From CAYQEU01 sp964532005 (lineage in GTDB: Bacteria; Patescibacteriota; Doudnabacteria; UBA920): a stretch of 64,000 nt of DNA. The notes below the pieces were generated by a model. That model searched no databases. It was not told the origin of the DNA and saw only the letters and a program-made list of their open reading frames with translations. A program made the position numbers and the translations under genes. The stretch is taken from the NCBI GenBank assembly GCA_964532005.1, contig CAZHER010000004.1, positions 1 through 64,000 on the forward strand, given 5' to 3'. Shown piece after piece: positions 38,501-45,638 of the stretch (its first letter is position 1; each line of letters starts with the position of its first letter).

Positions 38501-40788
38501 AGAATTCTACTTTTAACTTTACCGGTGCTGGAGCTACTAATATCCCAGCCTATACATATAACAACCTTGGTATAAAACCAGGTGCGAACAGTGCTACCCA
38601 TACCATGGGTACAGCAGGATCTCAAGCTTTTGTAGTGGGTGGTACGCTAACAGTAGGTAATGGTTCTAATACCGGGGTGACAGTTACTGCAGCAAGCTGG
38701 AACCCAACAATTGATGTAAATGGAACCAGTACTGCTGTTGATATTAAAGCTAACACTACTTTTATTGCTCCTGCCAATACTTTTACTGTTGCTGGAAACT
38801 GGGTTAATGCAGGTACGTTCAATGCAAATAGCGCTACTGTTACATTGGACGCCTCGTCTGGTTCCAAGACAATTACCACTGGCGGAAGTAGTTTTGGTGG
38901 CCTTACTCTTGGCGGTGCAGCCACCTTTACTCCTCAGGATACGCTTACGGTCACTGCCAATTTAACTGTTAATAATGGAACTTTGGCAGGCACGCAAAAT
39001 ATTAATGTGGCGGCTAGTTTGTCCGGTAACGGAGATGTTAACCTTACCGGCGGAACTTTGACCTTAACCGGTAGCGGAGTATTTAATAGCGAGACTAACT
39101 GGGATTTCAACAATATCTCTATTAGTAATGGAGCGCTGTATTACGGTCAAGGCGGCGGTTCAGTTACCATTGCAGGCCAGCTTACAACCGGCGTCAGTTC
39201 AGATTTTTATGCAGGTTCTAGCAAGAACTGGATAATGGCCGGTGCCGGCACCCCAATTAGTATAGGGGCACTAGCTGGGTTTAATGCGGAAACTTCCAAG
39301 TTTACTTACACCTCAGCTACAGGAATAACTCAGCTGGCAAGTGAATCAATGACCGGAGCAAAAAGATTTTATGATCTTGAAATTAATAGCGCAGGTGACA
39401 CTTTTAACGCTGGGATAGACGCACAAGTAGAAAACAGCTTACACGTCGGGGGAGGAACTTTAGACTTTGGCAACAATGGATTGGTTATGGGTGTGCCGGG
39501 AAGTTCTAGTACAATTACTGTTGATATAGGGCAGTCGTTACTACAAAACGGCGGACTAACTGAGTTCAAACAGGATGGGGGAACCCATTTAATAAATGGT
39601 CCCGGAACAATTACTTTGGGGAATATTGATATTGGCATAGATGGTAATGGTTCCGCAGTACATTTGATAGGAGCAACCACAACCTTAACAGTCAAAGGAG
39701 TTTTGCATATTCGCAATAAGTCGACTTTTAATGGAAATCAAGGAACATTGATTCTCAAAGATGTAAGTGAAACTGGTTCACCAGTTAACAATGAAAATGA
39801 ATTTATAGTATCAAATGCAACAGTAGAATATGCTTCTACTGGAACCAGCGGCACCACAGTTATAGGGACTTCATATGGCAACTTAATAGTAAATAAAGCC
39901 GGCAATACGTTTACACCTAACGACAATATTACTGTTGAACACGATTTGACTATTACAGCTGGCACGTTTATGGCTCCAACAAACTTGACCATTGGAGAGG
40001 ATTTTACAAACAATGGTACATTCACAAATAACAGCGGTACTGTAGTTTTCAATCCTAATTTTAACAATAAAACCAGCGTAATTGGAGGCTCTTCCAACAC
40101 AACATTTTATAACTTTACAACCAGTACCCCAGACAGTGCTATAAAATTTGCTGCTGGTAGAACTTACACCTTCACAGGACAGTTTTTCATGAGTGGTGCA
40201 CAAGGAAACCCAATTAAGCTTCAAAGTACAGTTCCGGACTCACAGTGGTTTATAGATATTGAAGGAACTGTATCAGTAAACTATTTGGCTGTCAGGGATT
40301 CGGGGTGTAATGCAAGCAATGATATTAGTACTGCCGGACATAGGATATTAGACCAAGGGAATAATGGTACTTGTTGGAAATTTATTAAGCTTGGCGGAAT
40401 TATTGGCAGCTCTGGCGGCGGTGCAGGTTCTGGTGGTTCTGGCGGCGGCGGCGGTGGTTCTGGCGGCGGCGGAAACGGAAACGTACAAGCTACTGCAACA
40501 GCAACTATTCAGGGCGGTGTTGTAAATGGAACAGAAATTACTCAGGGAGGTGCAGGTTACAGCGTAGTACCGTTAGTATGTTTTGTAGGGGGAAGTCCTT
40601 CAGTTACTGCAACAGGTACTGCGAATATTTCTGGCGGTGCTGTAATTTCTATTAACATTACTTTGGGAGGGACCGGCTACCAATCTATCCCAACTGTTTC
40701 TATTGGTGCTCCTGGCACTTCAGGGGGAACCTGTGGTTCTGGCGGCGGCGGTGGTGGTTCTGGCGGCGGCGGCGGCGGAGCACCATAA
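32542..40788 (+). CDS. Giant beta-helix adhesin
   Basis: A 2748-aa protein with an N-terminal membrane or signal segment (residues 35-54, LALAGIFVFFAFGFFAL). After ACNASTTGNWSVGGNW the whole body is short Thr/Gly/Asn/Val repeats of about 20-30 residues (patterns such as TLTVNGNF, GNLTIGNG, GTFTANTGTVTLD), typical of a right-handed beta-helix. A module ending SQW...GC...NGTCWYF near residue 1110 recurs near the C-terminus (SQWFID...GC...NGTCWKF). Between them lies a carboxypeptidase-regulatory-like domain (VSGTVYQANESTPDGTG). The end has two glycine-rich blocks around two copies of a GGAGYSVVP/GGTGYQSIP repeat and finishes GGGGGGAP. An adhesin or cell-contact role is inferred. Confidence 0.8.
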   Translation: MNIDEYGGNANRVSGKQSKGLLNQAITVFGTHRNLALAGIFVFFAFGFFALSSLNATEVKAAACNASTTGNWSVGGNWTGCTGAGGVPATGDTITINQGVTITVDSGNPSVAGVTIATGAGANGISISTGQTLTVNGNFAYSANTNTVNQTVTLNGTGNLTVTGTWSMPAPTSSGSSLVTCAASATGTLSVGSTLTMTASNAGGGDVTITGLTCTIDVTGLVTMTGSATAGNTAIINSTTGTLRFRGGLTFAGTAAQTQLTTTGAGTIKFAGTMNNSGTTSINAGTTLEITANATLSKTVTWGNVTITAGTLTLGIAQTVAGNWTNNSASNALTGNFVVTMSGASKTIGGSFLTPFYGLSIGNGASITLNTSCTVGAGNFAYASGATATTFTHASGIDLTVNGTASVTQPTGAVTKNWLINAGTATVTGTTTIGGNTNTASRKAQITITSGTANFAALTFKTGTTDVQVANAVLDVSGGAGTVNISGTITRANLATITPGTTSTIKFTGSAAQTVPMGTASNTFWGACTTQCYANLTILNTNASGATLGNTVSSGNITGNLTIGNGSVAAIFNNGGFAITGTAGDTFEVTNNATFNMTGTSTYPTGFSTFTYGSTSTVNYKQTNAPTVTNPAGSYGHLGLLPAGASAIVLPSGTITIAGNLTIGNGTNAGATATANDPTINLSGNFTIANGATFVATDNNLSIGGNWTLGATGVFTAGAGTVTFTATDAGNTLTGNMTGTSAFYNLTFNGSGGDWYCNSAADLRVTNTLTVTAGTFKGVSSGTYNAYVNNGLVGNGIINTNGLAGNFVIDGSFGGNTDWTFTGALQISTLSGGVTTATGSGNITLDSTFTIASGTFNAGSKIYTLTQSSGTPFNPSAGTFNANTSTFRFTGAGALTIARPANGYYNLESKPAGTVTHTLANGGTFTIANDFVIGTGSHTSTVNASTNNPVIDINRDFIINASATFSASSANMTIARNFTNSGTFTANTGTVTLDTTTTAVVAGSASTETTFRNLTISAGGAKTVQFTSTHKFGVVSGGVFTSTGINGGNVVITSTTGNSQWIMNHQGTESTTYTTVSWSGCETSPASTQIDMTGTGNVNGNNNGTCWYFGAVGITVSGTVYQANESTPDGTGFNLNLSNGGGVAVSTTSNGSGAFSFTGVTTPSSGDVITIWIAGGTYFGTLVFKYGTSCTGNPDCTGLTIVRDQVRIDSKNGGSPTNTQFAGCDNNDGGFGCNSTAIGFDSYDNGKGGYDLAISDGRKLRITDGVTFTVSDGALYTSPSASSSSVDGDLVIGTGSTLAMGANELFVGGDFTNNGTFSESASPHSVTFTATATGHVIDLGTGNFEDTYFTGVGGGWSFSDANNTIAGGLFVNNGTLSGTTNLTVNGGNFRSANAGAINLTNGTVTVGGQGNIGGATTTNLNNLTLSGGSQTSSAAYAGTINIAGDLSVGAGHTLDGTESITVNGVVGGTGIINLSGGTFTHNMVGTQNFGDSGNWTFNNLTFNKNGVSGTANMTGAGTVTVSSVLTVSTGTTLDANSKTFILSGSGTPLVITGTLGLTGGISTFSYRGTSATNVASATYDNVDFSPGSGSPTYTISDVFTINNDFTLAGAGNATVTANNVDVVIDINGDVSIGSGDTFVASNVNDMTVAGSWTNSGTFTHNGAQVFFDGTNTGKTITSGSSAFGLITISGSGGGWTLQDNMTTGALGIVNGDLNASSRTITLTNSGSPFAKIGGTFTQGTSTVNYTGTSATNVLALNGASTTDAYYNLGLGTTSDVSAVTYTSLGSTTVNGTITIGNAGSTGIDYFALGSTTLTLKGSGTPLSPVSGKGGILSETSTIQFTSGSGVAALSSVIVSYNNLIINGTGTFNTGANISTGGDLTVTSGTLAGTHNVEVQGGDVTGNGIINMSGGSIFAAWGTGNFGGDGNWTFNQLEFAEEPGYTQTATGSGSITTAILVLNGTLNAGSKTWTITGTGNSFTNGGGTLNAQNSTFNFTGAGATNIPAYTYNNLGIKPGANSATHTMGTAGSQAFVVGGTLTVGNGSNTGVTVTAASWNPTIDVNGTSTAVDIKANTTFIAPANTFTVAGNWVNAGTFNANSATVTLDASSGSKTITTGGSSFGGLTLGGAATFTPQDTLTVTANLTVNNGTLAGTQNINVAASLSGNGDVNLTGGTLTLTGSGVFNSETNWDFNNISISNGALYYGQGGGSVTIAGQLTTGVSSDFYAGSSKNWIMAGAGTPISIGALAGFNAETSKFTYTSATGITQLASESMTGAKRFYDLEINSAGDTFNAGIDAQVENSLHVGGGTLDFGNNGLVMGVPGSSSTITVDIGQSLLQNGGLTEFKQDGGTHLINGPGTITLGNIDIGIDGNGSAVHLIGATTTLTVKGVLHIRNKSTFNGNQGTLILKDVSETGSPVNNENEFIVSNATVEYASTGTSGTTVIGTSYGNLIVNKAGNTFTPNDNITVEHDLTITAGTFMAPTNLTIGEDFTNNGTFTNNSGTVVFNPNFNNKTSVIGGSSNTTFYNFTTSTPDSAIKFAAGRTYTFTGQFFMSGAQGNPIKLQSTVPDSQWFIDIEGTVSVNYLAVRDSGCNASNDISTAGHRILDQGNNGTCWKFIKLGGIIGSSGGGAGSGGSGGGGGGSGGGGNGNVQATATATIQGGVVNGTEITQGGAGYSVVPLVCFVGGSPSVTATGTANISGGAVISINITLGGTGYQSIPTVSIGAPGTSGGTCGSGGGGGGSGGGGGGAP

Positions 40789-40807
40789 TTTACTTTAGTA
40801 AGCTCTT

Positions 40808-40837
40808 TTGCCCAAATGTCCTTTGTTGCCCTATACT
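40808..40837 (+). promoter_or_regulatory. Probable promoter for a leaderless transcript
   Basis: TTGCCC (40808-40813) and TATACT (40832-40837) are 18 bp apart. The ATG at 40844 is exactly where transcription should begin, which is why I prefer that start to upstream in-frame codons. Confidence 0.5.
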
Positions 40838-40843
40838 ACTGTT

Positions 40844-41440
40844 ATGGCTAAAATAGAAGAAAAATTAGAAAGTAAATTAGAGAAAAATGATTTTCTAGCA
40901 CCAGCCGATCAGCCTATGGATAATAGAATCTTTATTCCTAGGCCCGCCGGCGGTGCTTTTTTTACTTTTTCCAATTTTAGTAAGATTCTTCCATGGTTAT
41001 GCATTGTCTTGGTAATGGCCGGGGCAGGCATATGGTTTGGTTTGCAGTATAATGTTGCAAATCAGCAAGCTGAAGCTGAAACAGCTGCACAAACACCGCC
41101 TGTTCAAACCGCAGAAGAGCAAACCAATGCAGCCATTGAAAAAATAGGAAAACTGATGGTGTTGCCTGATAATGAACTGCCAGATTTAGCTACGATTACA
41201 GATCCTTCCAAACTTAGCAATCATCCATTTTTTTCAAAAGCTGAAAAAGGAGATAAGGTCTTAATTTATAACGCCGCTAAAAAAGCAATCTTATACAGCG
41301 AGCGTTTGAACAAAATTGTTGACGTCAGCCCTATTACCCAAGGCGATGCTTTAAAAAATTCGCAAGAGCAAGAGGGAATGGTAGCTGGCAGTTCTACGAC
41401 AGAAGATGAAAATAGCAATAGCAATGAAATTAGGCCATAA
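40844..41440 (+). CDS. Single-pass membrane protein of unknown function
   Basis: A 198-aa protein from ATG 40844 (MAKIEEKLESK). The N-terminal ~45 residues are charged and cytoplasmic, then a hydrophobic segment (ILPWLCIVLVMAGAGIWFGL), then an Ala/Gln/Glu-rich linker and a small outer domain. That domain contains HPFFSKAEKGDKVLIY and KKAILYSERLNKIVDVSP, a motif I associate with anchored proteins of Patescibacteria but cannot name. The tail is Ser/Asn/Glu-rich. The next gene overlaps its 3' end, so the two are likely coupled. Confidence 0.6.
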   Translation: MAKIEEKLESKLEKNDFLAPADQPMDNRIFIPRPAGGAFFTFSNFSKILPWLCIVLVMAGAGIWFGLQYNVANQQAEAETAAQTPPVQTAEEQTNAAIEKIGKLMVLPDNELPDLATITDPSKLSNHPFFSKAEKGDKVLIYNAAKKAILYSERLNKIVDVSPITQGDALKNSQEQEGMVAGSSTTEDENSNSNEIRP

Positions 41441-42575
41441 ACAATTTAGTCATCATCACGTTCACAGATTGTTCCATATTTCTATGGGACTGTGTTTTGC
41501 TTTCATACTGTTAACAATTGTAGCAGGAATGGTTAGTGTGTGGTTGCAAGCTGGTGCAGACACGACTCCCAAAAGTGGCACCATGACCGTGACAGCTATT
41601 GTGGGAGGAATTAATCCCGGACCTATTACATCCGGCGGGTCATCCATACCCCCTTCAAATAATCAAATCCCCACAATTACCATATATGCAGAGCCATATG
41701 GCCAAGTCCCTCAAAAGGCCGTAGTGGTCGGACAGAACACAGTACCTGCTTACGCATTTCTTAGCGCGAACCCAGCTTTTTCCGGACAATCTTCGGTAGG
41801 GAACAGTTTGATATTCTTATCTATTTCAGGCCCGCAGAATTTTAACAGTACTGCACTGGCAGGAAATGACGGAAAATGGTTTTGGCAATCTCCCGAAAAG
41901 TTTAAGCCGGGAATCTATACCATTATAGCTACTGTGTATAATCCAAATGATCTCACAAAGTTTAGTACGGCAAAAACCTACTTTGTAATTTCCGAGCAAG
42001 ACAACAACCCGACTCAGCCTGAATTTCCAGGGACAGGACAGCCTACAGGACAACCAGGGGAACAACCTGGAGAAAACGGCTTAGGTAAGGCATTATTTGG
42101 TATATTTTTTGAAGTCCTAAAAGATTACAAAAAAATTACAGTTGGTAAGGAGGTTGTAGTAGCAATAACACTGGTTAACAATAATCCAAAAATTGAAGTT
42201 CATGATCAAGAAATTGAGTATAAAGTTATCGGCGTAGATGGCAAGGTTATAATGGAATCAAAAGATACGGTTTCATTCAGCAGTATTTCAAGATTTTTAA
42301 AAACAATTTTAACCGCACCAAGAACAAAACCGGGCGTATATACAGTTCAAGTAACCAGTACTTATGAAGGAATTACTTCTACCGCATCAGACACTTTTGT
42401 TTTGGAGCCGTTCTTGTTCAGCGAAAATGAATCAGATACCAGCCCAATGATACTGTGGAGTGCTTTGGCAGGATTGCTGCTGCTGTTTCTATTTTTGGTC
42501 TTGGTGGCTTACCATCAAGTCAGACTGGTTACCAGACATATCCACGAGCATAATAATAGGTGGCACAAAGACTAG
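41424..42575 (+). CDS. Membrane-anchored Ig-like surface protein
   Basis: I prefer ATG 41424 (17-nt overlap with the previous gene); ATG 41406 is also possible. The ~383-aa protein has a His-rich start, a membrane segment near residues 22-42, an outer Ig-like domain (about 70-190: VVVGQNTVPAYAFLSANP, KFKPGIYTIIATV), a Pro/Gly/Gln linker (PGTGQPTGQPGEQPGENG), and a second Ig-like domain ending RTKPGVYTVQVTS. A C-terminal membrane helix and His-rich tail follow. This is a stalk-like surface protein; no catalytic motif. A terminator follows 10 nt after its stop. Confidence 0.6.
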   Translation: MKLGHKQFSHHHVHRLFHISMGLCFAFILLTIVAGMVSVWLQAGADTTPKSGTMTVTAIVGGINPGPITSGGSSIPPSNNQIPTITIYAEPYGQVPQKAVVVGQNTVPAYAFLSANPAFSGQSSVGNSLIFLSISGPQNFNSTALAGNDGKWFWQSPEKFKPGIYTIIATVYNPNDLTKFSTAKTYFVISEQDNNPTQPEFPGTGQPTGQPGEQPGENGLGKALFGIFFEVLKDYKKITVGKEVVVAITLVNNNPKIEVHDQEIEYKVIGVDGKVIMESKDTVSFSSISRFLKTILTAPRTKPGVYTVQVTSTYEGITSTASDTFVLEPFLFSENESDTSPMILWSALAGLLLLFLFLVLVAYHQVRLVTRHIHEHNNRWHKD

Positions 42576-42585
42576 ATAAATAAAA

Positions 42586-42612
42586 CCCCTGCTTTTCAGC
42601 AGGGGTTGTTTT
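42586..42612 (+). terminator. Terminator at the end of the giant-adhesin operon
   Basis: CCCCTGC (42586-42592) and GCAGGGG (42599-42605) form a 7-bp stem followed by TTGTTTTG; A-rich sequence on the other side lets it serve the convergent pilin gene too. Confidence 0.88.
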
Positions 42613-42620
42613 GTAATGAT

Positions 42621-43127
42621 TTACCAAGTATTGCATGCAGTGGAGCCGCTACAAACCATCCAGGCAGTGGTTGGTCTTACTGGATCGTAAAACAGTTCGG
42701 TACTGGAAGGAAAACTTTCTGGCCCAACGTCATGAATAATCAATTTATAGCTGTACCCATCAGATCGGTAGTTGAACCCCGACCAGCCGGTGGTAATATT
42801 TAACGGGTCGGTTGGCAGAGCTCCTAAATAAGTTCCTGCTAGTCCGGGTATGTATGCATTTGCGCCGCTGGTGGTTTTGCTGCCACCATTAGCTGAAATT
42901 CCCCACCATGAGCCACCGGTGCTGGGAAAACTGTTGTTGGCTGTAAAATAACCTTCCAATGCTTTTTGTAGCTGTATTAAATTCGCTCTGCGAGTTGTTT
43001 CTCTTGAGCTTTTTCTGGAGCTCGATAAAGATGCTAGAATCACGCTGGCCACCATGGCAATCAATCCTATTACTATCATCAGTTCTACAAGGCTAAACCC
43101 TTTTTGATTTTTAGATTTTTTTAGCAT
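42621..43127 (-). CDS. Type IV pilin-like prepilin
   Basis: A 168-aa prepilin. The N-terminus has the class III signal: basic KKSKNQKG, then FSLVELMIVIGLIAMVASVIL with Glu at +5, to be cut after Gly by prepilin peptidase. The rest of the N-terminal helix runs to about residue 60 (RRANLIQLQKALEGYFTANN), and the C-terminal part has the LGALPTDPLN...YKL pattern of PilE/PulG pseudopilins and a final Cys pair. It probably builds a type IV pilus or competence pseudopilus; no other pilus gene is in the window. A small membrane protein lies 4 nt upstream on the same strand. Confidence 0.88.
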   Translation of the reverse strand: MLKKSKNQKGFSLVELMIVIGLIAMVASVILASLSSSRKSSRETTRRANLIQLQKALEGYFTANNSFPSTGGSWWGISANGGSKTTSGANAYIPGLAGTYLGALPTDPLNITTGWSGFNYRSDGYSYKLIIHDVGPESFPSSTELFYDPVRPTTAWMVCSGSTACNTW

Positions 43128-43131
43128 AGGT

Positions 43132-43422
43132 TTATTTTATTTTTTGGAGTTTTGGCGGTTCATTATTGGGGTAGGTCATTTGGTATCCTGCTGGAGCTTC
43201 ATATTTTCCTTGCGGTTTCGGTGGTTTTGTATATGCATAGGCCATATATCCAGCAATGCCTAACATAGCCAAACAAAAGATTGCAGCGAAGACTTTTGCT
43301 ATAGTGTGCCTGCGCTGTTCATCTGGGTCTAATATTTCTGTTTGTGCCTGATTTTTTTGAGCCCTATCAAAAAAATTGCTAAAGTCCGGGCTTTGGTTGT
43401 CTAATTTTAGATTTTTGGGCAT
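43132..43422 (-). CDS. Small single-pass membrane protein, unknown
   Basis: A 96-aa protein with a charged N-terminal half, one membrane helix (VFAAIFCLAMLGIAGYMAYAY) and a Pro/Tyr-rich tail (KPPKPQGKYEAPAGYQ). It lies 15 nt after the superoxide dismutase gene and 4 nt before the pilin gene on the same strand, so the three may be one transcript. I do not recognise the family. Confidence 0.6.
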   Translation of the reverse strand: MPKNLKLDNQSPDFSNFFDRAQKNQAQTEILDPDEQRRHTIAKVFAAIFCLAMLGIAGYMAYAYTKPPKPQGKYEAPAGYQMTYPNNEPPKLQKIK

Positions 43423-43437
43423 AAATTTTGGTTTTAT

Positions 43438-43953
43438 TTATATATTTATTTTCTTTATTATCCCACAGACAATTCGTGGACCTCCGCTGATCCCAGAACC
43501 GTGCTCGCCGCCTCGGTATGGGTCTTCGTTGGCATGGATCATTAAGGCTGAACCCTCGCCGCTTAAGATGCATAGTGGCCCTTCAGACAGGGTAAAACGG
43601 GTACTCACAGCTTCTAATATGCCGGTACCATCGGACTGGATTTCAATATTTGGTAGGTCACCAGCATGGAATGGATGGTTCACGTCTGGATCAGAGTTTC
43701 CAGATGGGCCTGGATCAAAGTGTCCCCCTGCACACTTGAATTCACCTTCGCAAGAGCCTTTTTCATGTACATGAACAGCATGAAGTCCGGGTTTTAGGTA
43801 TTCTGTGTTTCCTTGGAGCTTAACAGCGACTTTAACCAAGTTTTGGGTGCCAAATTGGTACTCAATAAAATCTGCTGTTCCTGAAATTTCTTTGCCGGAC
43901 AGCTCGGCCCGGGCTTTCATTATTTCTTTTGGTTCTATGCTAAAGAGGTTCAT
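43438..43953 (-). CDS. sodC: Cu/Zn superoxide dismutase
   Basis: Dismutates superoxide at a Cu/Zn centre. All metal ligands are visible: HVH in GLHAVHVHEKG, His in GGHFDP, the two His and Asp in NHPFHAGDLPN, and His in ALMIHANEDPY. The disulfide cysteines (GSCE and VCGII) and the active-site Arg (GGPRIVCG) are also present. Bacterial SodC is normally exported, yet the 171-aa product starts MNLFSIEPKEIMKARAELSG with no signal peptide or anchor, so a cytoplasmic location is predicted. An in-frame Met at MKARAELSG is an alternative start that also lacks a signal. Confidence 0.93.
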   Translation of the reverse strand: MNLFSIEPKEIMKARAELSGKEISGTADFIEYQFGTQNLVKVAVKLQGNTEYLKPGLHAVHVHEKGSCEGEFKCAGGHFDPGPSGNSDPDVNHPFHAGDLPNIEIQSDGTGILEAVSTRFTLSEGPLCILSGEGSALMIHANEDPYRGGEHGSGISGGPRIVCGIIKKINI

Positions 43954-44010
43954 AACCGAGACTTTAATTACCCCTATTTTATCATAAAATCACCACTTTT
44001 TCACGGCCAT

Positions 44011-44040
44011 GTAACAAAAATTTACATAAACCGATATACT
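44011..44040 (+). promoter_or_regulatory. Probable promoter of the ECF sigma gene
   Basis: TATACT (44035-44040) lies 6 nt before ATG 44047, predicting a leaderless transcript. The -35 region is poor (GTAACA at 44011-44016, 18-bp spacer), which would fit recognition by an alternative sigma factor, perhaps its own; that is speculation. Confidence 0.4.
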
Positions 44041-44046
44041 GTTTGT

Positions 44047-44595
44047 ATGGATAATTCCCATATAAACGAGCTGGTTGTAAAAATAAAACAGGGAGACCAA
44101 AATGCTTTTTCCGAGCTGTACGAATTATTTGCCGATAGAATCTATAGATTTGTTAAACTGAAGATTTCAGATAGCGAACAAGCTGAGGATATATTGCAGG
44201 AAGTGTTCGTTAAAGCTTGGCAAGGGGCAAAAAAAATTGAGGTCAAAGATCTTAATTTTTCGGCATGGCTATATAGAGTTGCTTCCAACACTGTAAATGA
44301 TCATTACCGTAAAATGTACCGTCGTCCTCAAACTGTGGGAATTGAAGAATCATTACAGATAGCATCCTCAGAAAATATCATCGAATCAGTAGATGCAACA
44401 TTTGACGCCAAAGCAATGCGCCAAATTCTGGACAAACTACCCTCGAATTATAAGCAAATAATAGAGCTAAGATATTTTCAGATGTTCAACATTGAAGAGA
44501 CAGCGAAAATATTAAACAAGAATAGTGTTACAGTGCGGGTACTTCAACATCGGGCAATTTCCAAACTAAAACGAATATTTGAAAACAATGGATAA
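44047..44595 (+). CDS. ECF-type RNA polymerase sigma factor
   Basis: A 182-aa sigma-70 family protein of ECF size. Region 2 is at about residues 20-90 (AFSELYELFADRIYRFV, DILQEVFVKAWQG, FSAWLYRVASNTVNDHYRK). Region 4 is at about 125-178 (LPSNYKQIIELRYFQMFNIE, ILNKNSVTVRVLQHRAISKL). Regions 1 and 3 are missing, as expected. It redirects RNA polymerase to a small regulon. The next gene overlaps it by 8 nt and codes a DUF5667 membrane protein, the usual position of an anti-sigma partner. Confidence 0.93.
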   Translation: MDNSHINELVVKIKQGDQNAFSELYELFADRIYRFVKLKISDSEQAEDILQEVFVKAWQGAKKIEVKDLNFSAWLYRVASNTVNDHYRKMYRRPQTVGIEESLQIASSENIIESVDATFDAKAMRQILDKLPSNYKQIIELRYFQMFNIEETAKILNKNSVTVRVLQHRAISKLKRIFENNG

Positions 44596-45382
44596 TAATC
44601 TTAAAAATTTATATAGCAAAGCAGTTGAACACAACCAGAGTCTATTGTTGTCCGATTCCGCAAAGAATCGCGTTAAGCAAAAAGTTTTTGGCAATCTTAA
44701 TAATGCAGATACAAATTCCACGACAACTCCATCTTTATGGTACAGGTTAAGACATAGTCTCTTAATGAGAAGTTATGTTTTGGCACCGCTTTTGGTTTTG
44801 CTATTTGTTGTTAGTACTACGGTAGCTTCGGCAGACTCTGTTCCCGGGGATGTTTTATACCCCTTTAAAAGACAGGTAGAAACAGCTCGTATATTTTTGG
44901 CGCCAAGCAACGATGCCAAAGTAGAGCTAGAGCTGAATTTCGCTGAAGAGCGAATTAGAGAACTGGAAAAGATCAGGGAGTTTAGCCCAGTCGGTGCTTC
45001 CGCAGTCAGCAATACAGAAAGTAAAAATTCTGCAACAGGCCAGCAGTCATTAGAATCTCAAGATGATGATCTGAATTATATTAAGCAAGAAGATTCTCGC
45101 AAGCAAAAGGCAAAAATCCAAATCGGTGATGCAAAAAGCATTGAAAGGGAGCAAAAAGCCAGGGAGCAGGCGGAGCATGCGATAGAATTTATGGAAAAGA
45201 CCAGAAAAGAATATCAAGACAAAGAAAAAGAGCAAGCCAAAGAGCTGGAGAAAAAAATTGAAGAATATCGAAAGAAAGTTTTAGAACAGCATAAGGACAG
45301 GGAAGAAGAAAAGTACCGGAATGAGGACAGTCATGATCAAGATAGCAACGAAAATGATGGCAGTGGCTCTGAGGACAGTTAG
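44588..45382 (+). CDS. DUF5667-like membrane protein, candidate anti-sigma partner
   Basis: I start at ATG 44588, overlapping the sigma gene by 8 nt; TTG 44579 is possible. The ~264-aa protein has a cytoplasmic N-terminal part (~60 residues), one membrane helix (SYVLAPLLVLLFVVSTTVAS), then DSVPGDVLYPFKRQVETARI and a helical segment (ELELNFAEERIRELEKI), the DUF5667 pattern. The C-terminal third is a long Glu/Lys/Gln coiled coil ending in an acidic Asp/Asn/Ser tail. The genetic coupling to an ECF sigma and the cytoplasm-membrane-outside topology suggest it senses envelope state and holds the sigma factor; this is inferred. Confidence 0.7.
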   Translation: MDNNLKNLYSKAVEHNQSLLLSDSAKNRVKQKVFGNLNNADTNSTTTPSLWYRLRHSLLMRSYVLAPLLVLLFVVSTTVASADSVPGDVLYPFKRQVETARIFLAPSNDAKVELELNFAEERIRELEKIREFSPVGASAVSNTESKNSATGQQSLESQDDDLNYIKQEDSRKQKAKIQIGDAKSIEREQKAREQAEHAIEFMEKTRKEYQDKEKEQAKELEKKIEEYRKKVLEQHKDREEEKYRNEDSHDQDSNENDGSGSEDS

Positions 45383-45624
45383 GGACTTGTTGAAATAAGA
45401 CCGAGCTTTTTATTTCTGGTCCATTTTTTTACCTCAATTTCCCGACGTAGTGCGCTGCCAATGGTTTTGAATCGTTCTGAATACACTATTTTTCCGCCAC
45501 CGCGACTGCGGACATATGCCGAGCCTTTTCCACTATTATGCACCTGTTCCCGGTTTTTCAAGTCTTTGGTCGTGCCGCAATATAAAGTGCTGTCACTACA
45601 TAACATGATGTAAAAATAGTGCAT
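45379..45624 (-). CDS. GIY-YIG endonuclease-like protein (UPF0213/YhbQ type)
   Basis: An 81-aa single-domain protein. MHYFYIMLCSDSTLYCGTTKD supplies the GIY-YIG-type element (YFYIM...LYCGTT), followed by the conserved Arg in the helix (LKNREQVHNSGKGSAYVR) and the Glu region (ALRREIEVKKWTRNKK). Proteins of this kind are small DNA nucleases of unclear role. It is convergent with the DUF5667 gene, overlapping by 4 nt at the stops. Confidence 0.88.
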   Translation of the reverse strand: MHYFYIMLCSDSTLYCGTTKDLKNREQVHNSGKGSAYVRSRGGGKIVYSERFKTIGSALRREIEVKKWTRNKKLGLISTSP

Positions 45625-45638
45625 TGAATTTTAATAGC

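Noticed and set aside
40430..40785. CRISPR or tandem-repeat array in the GGC-rich 3' end of the second giant gene
   Set aside because: The repeats are codon-phased Gly/Ser codons within an open frame, with no spacer structure and no cas genes.
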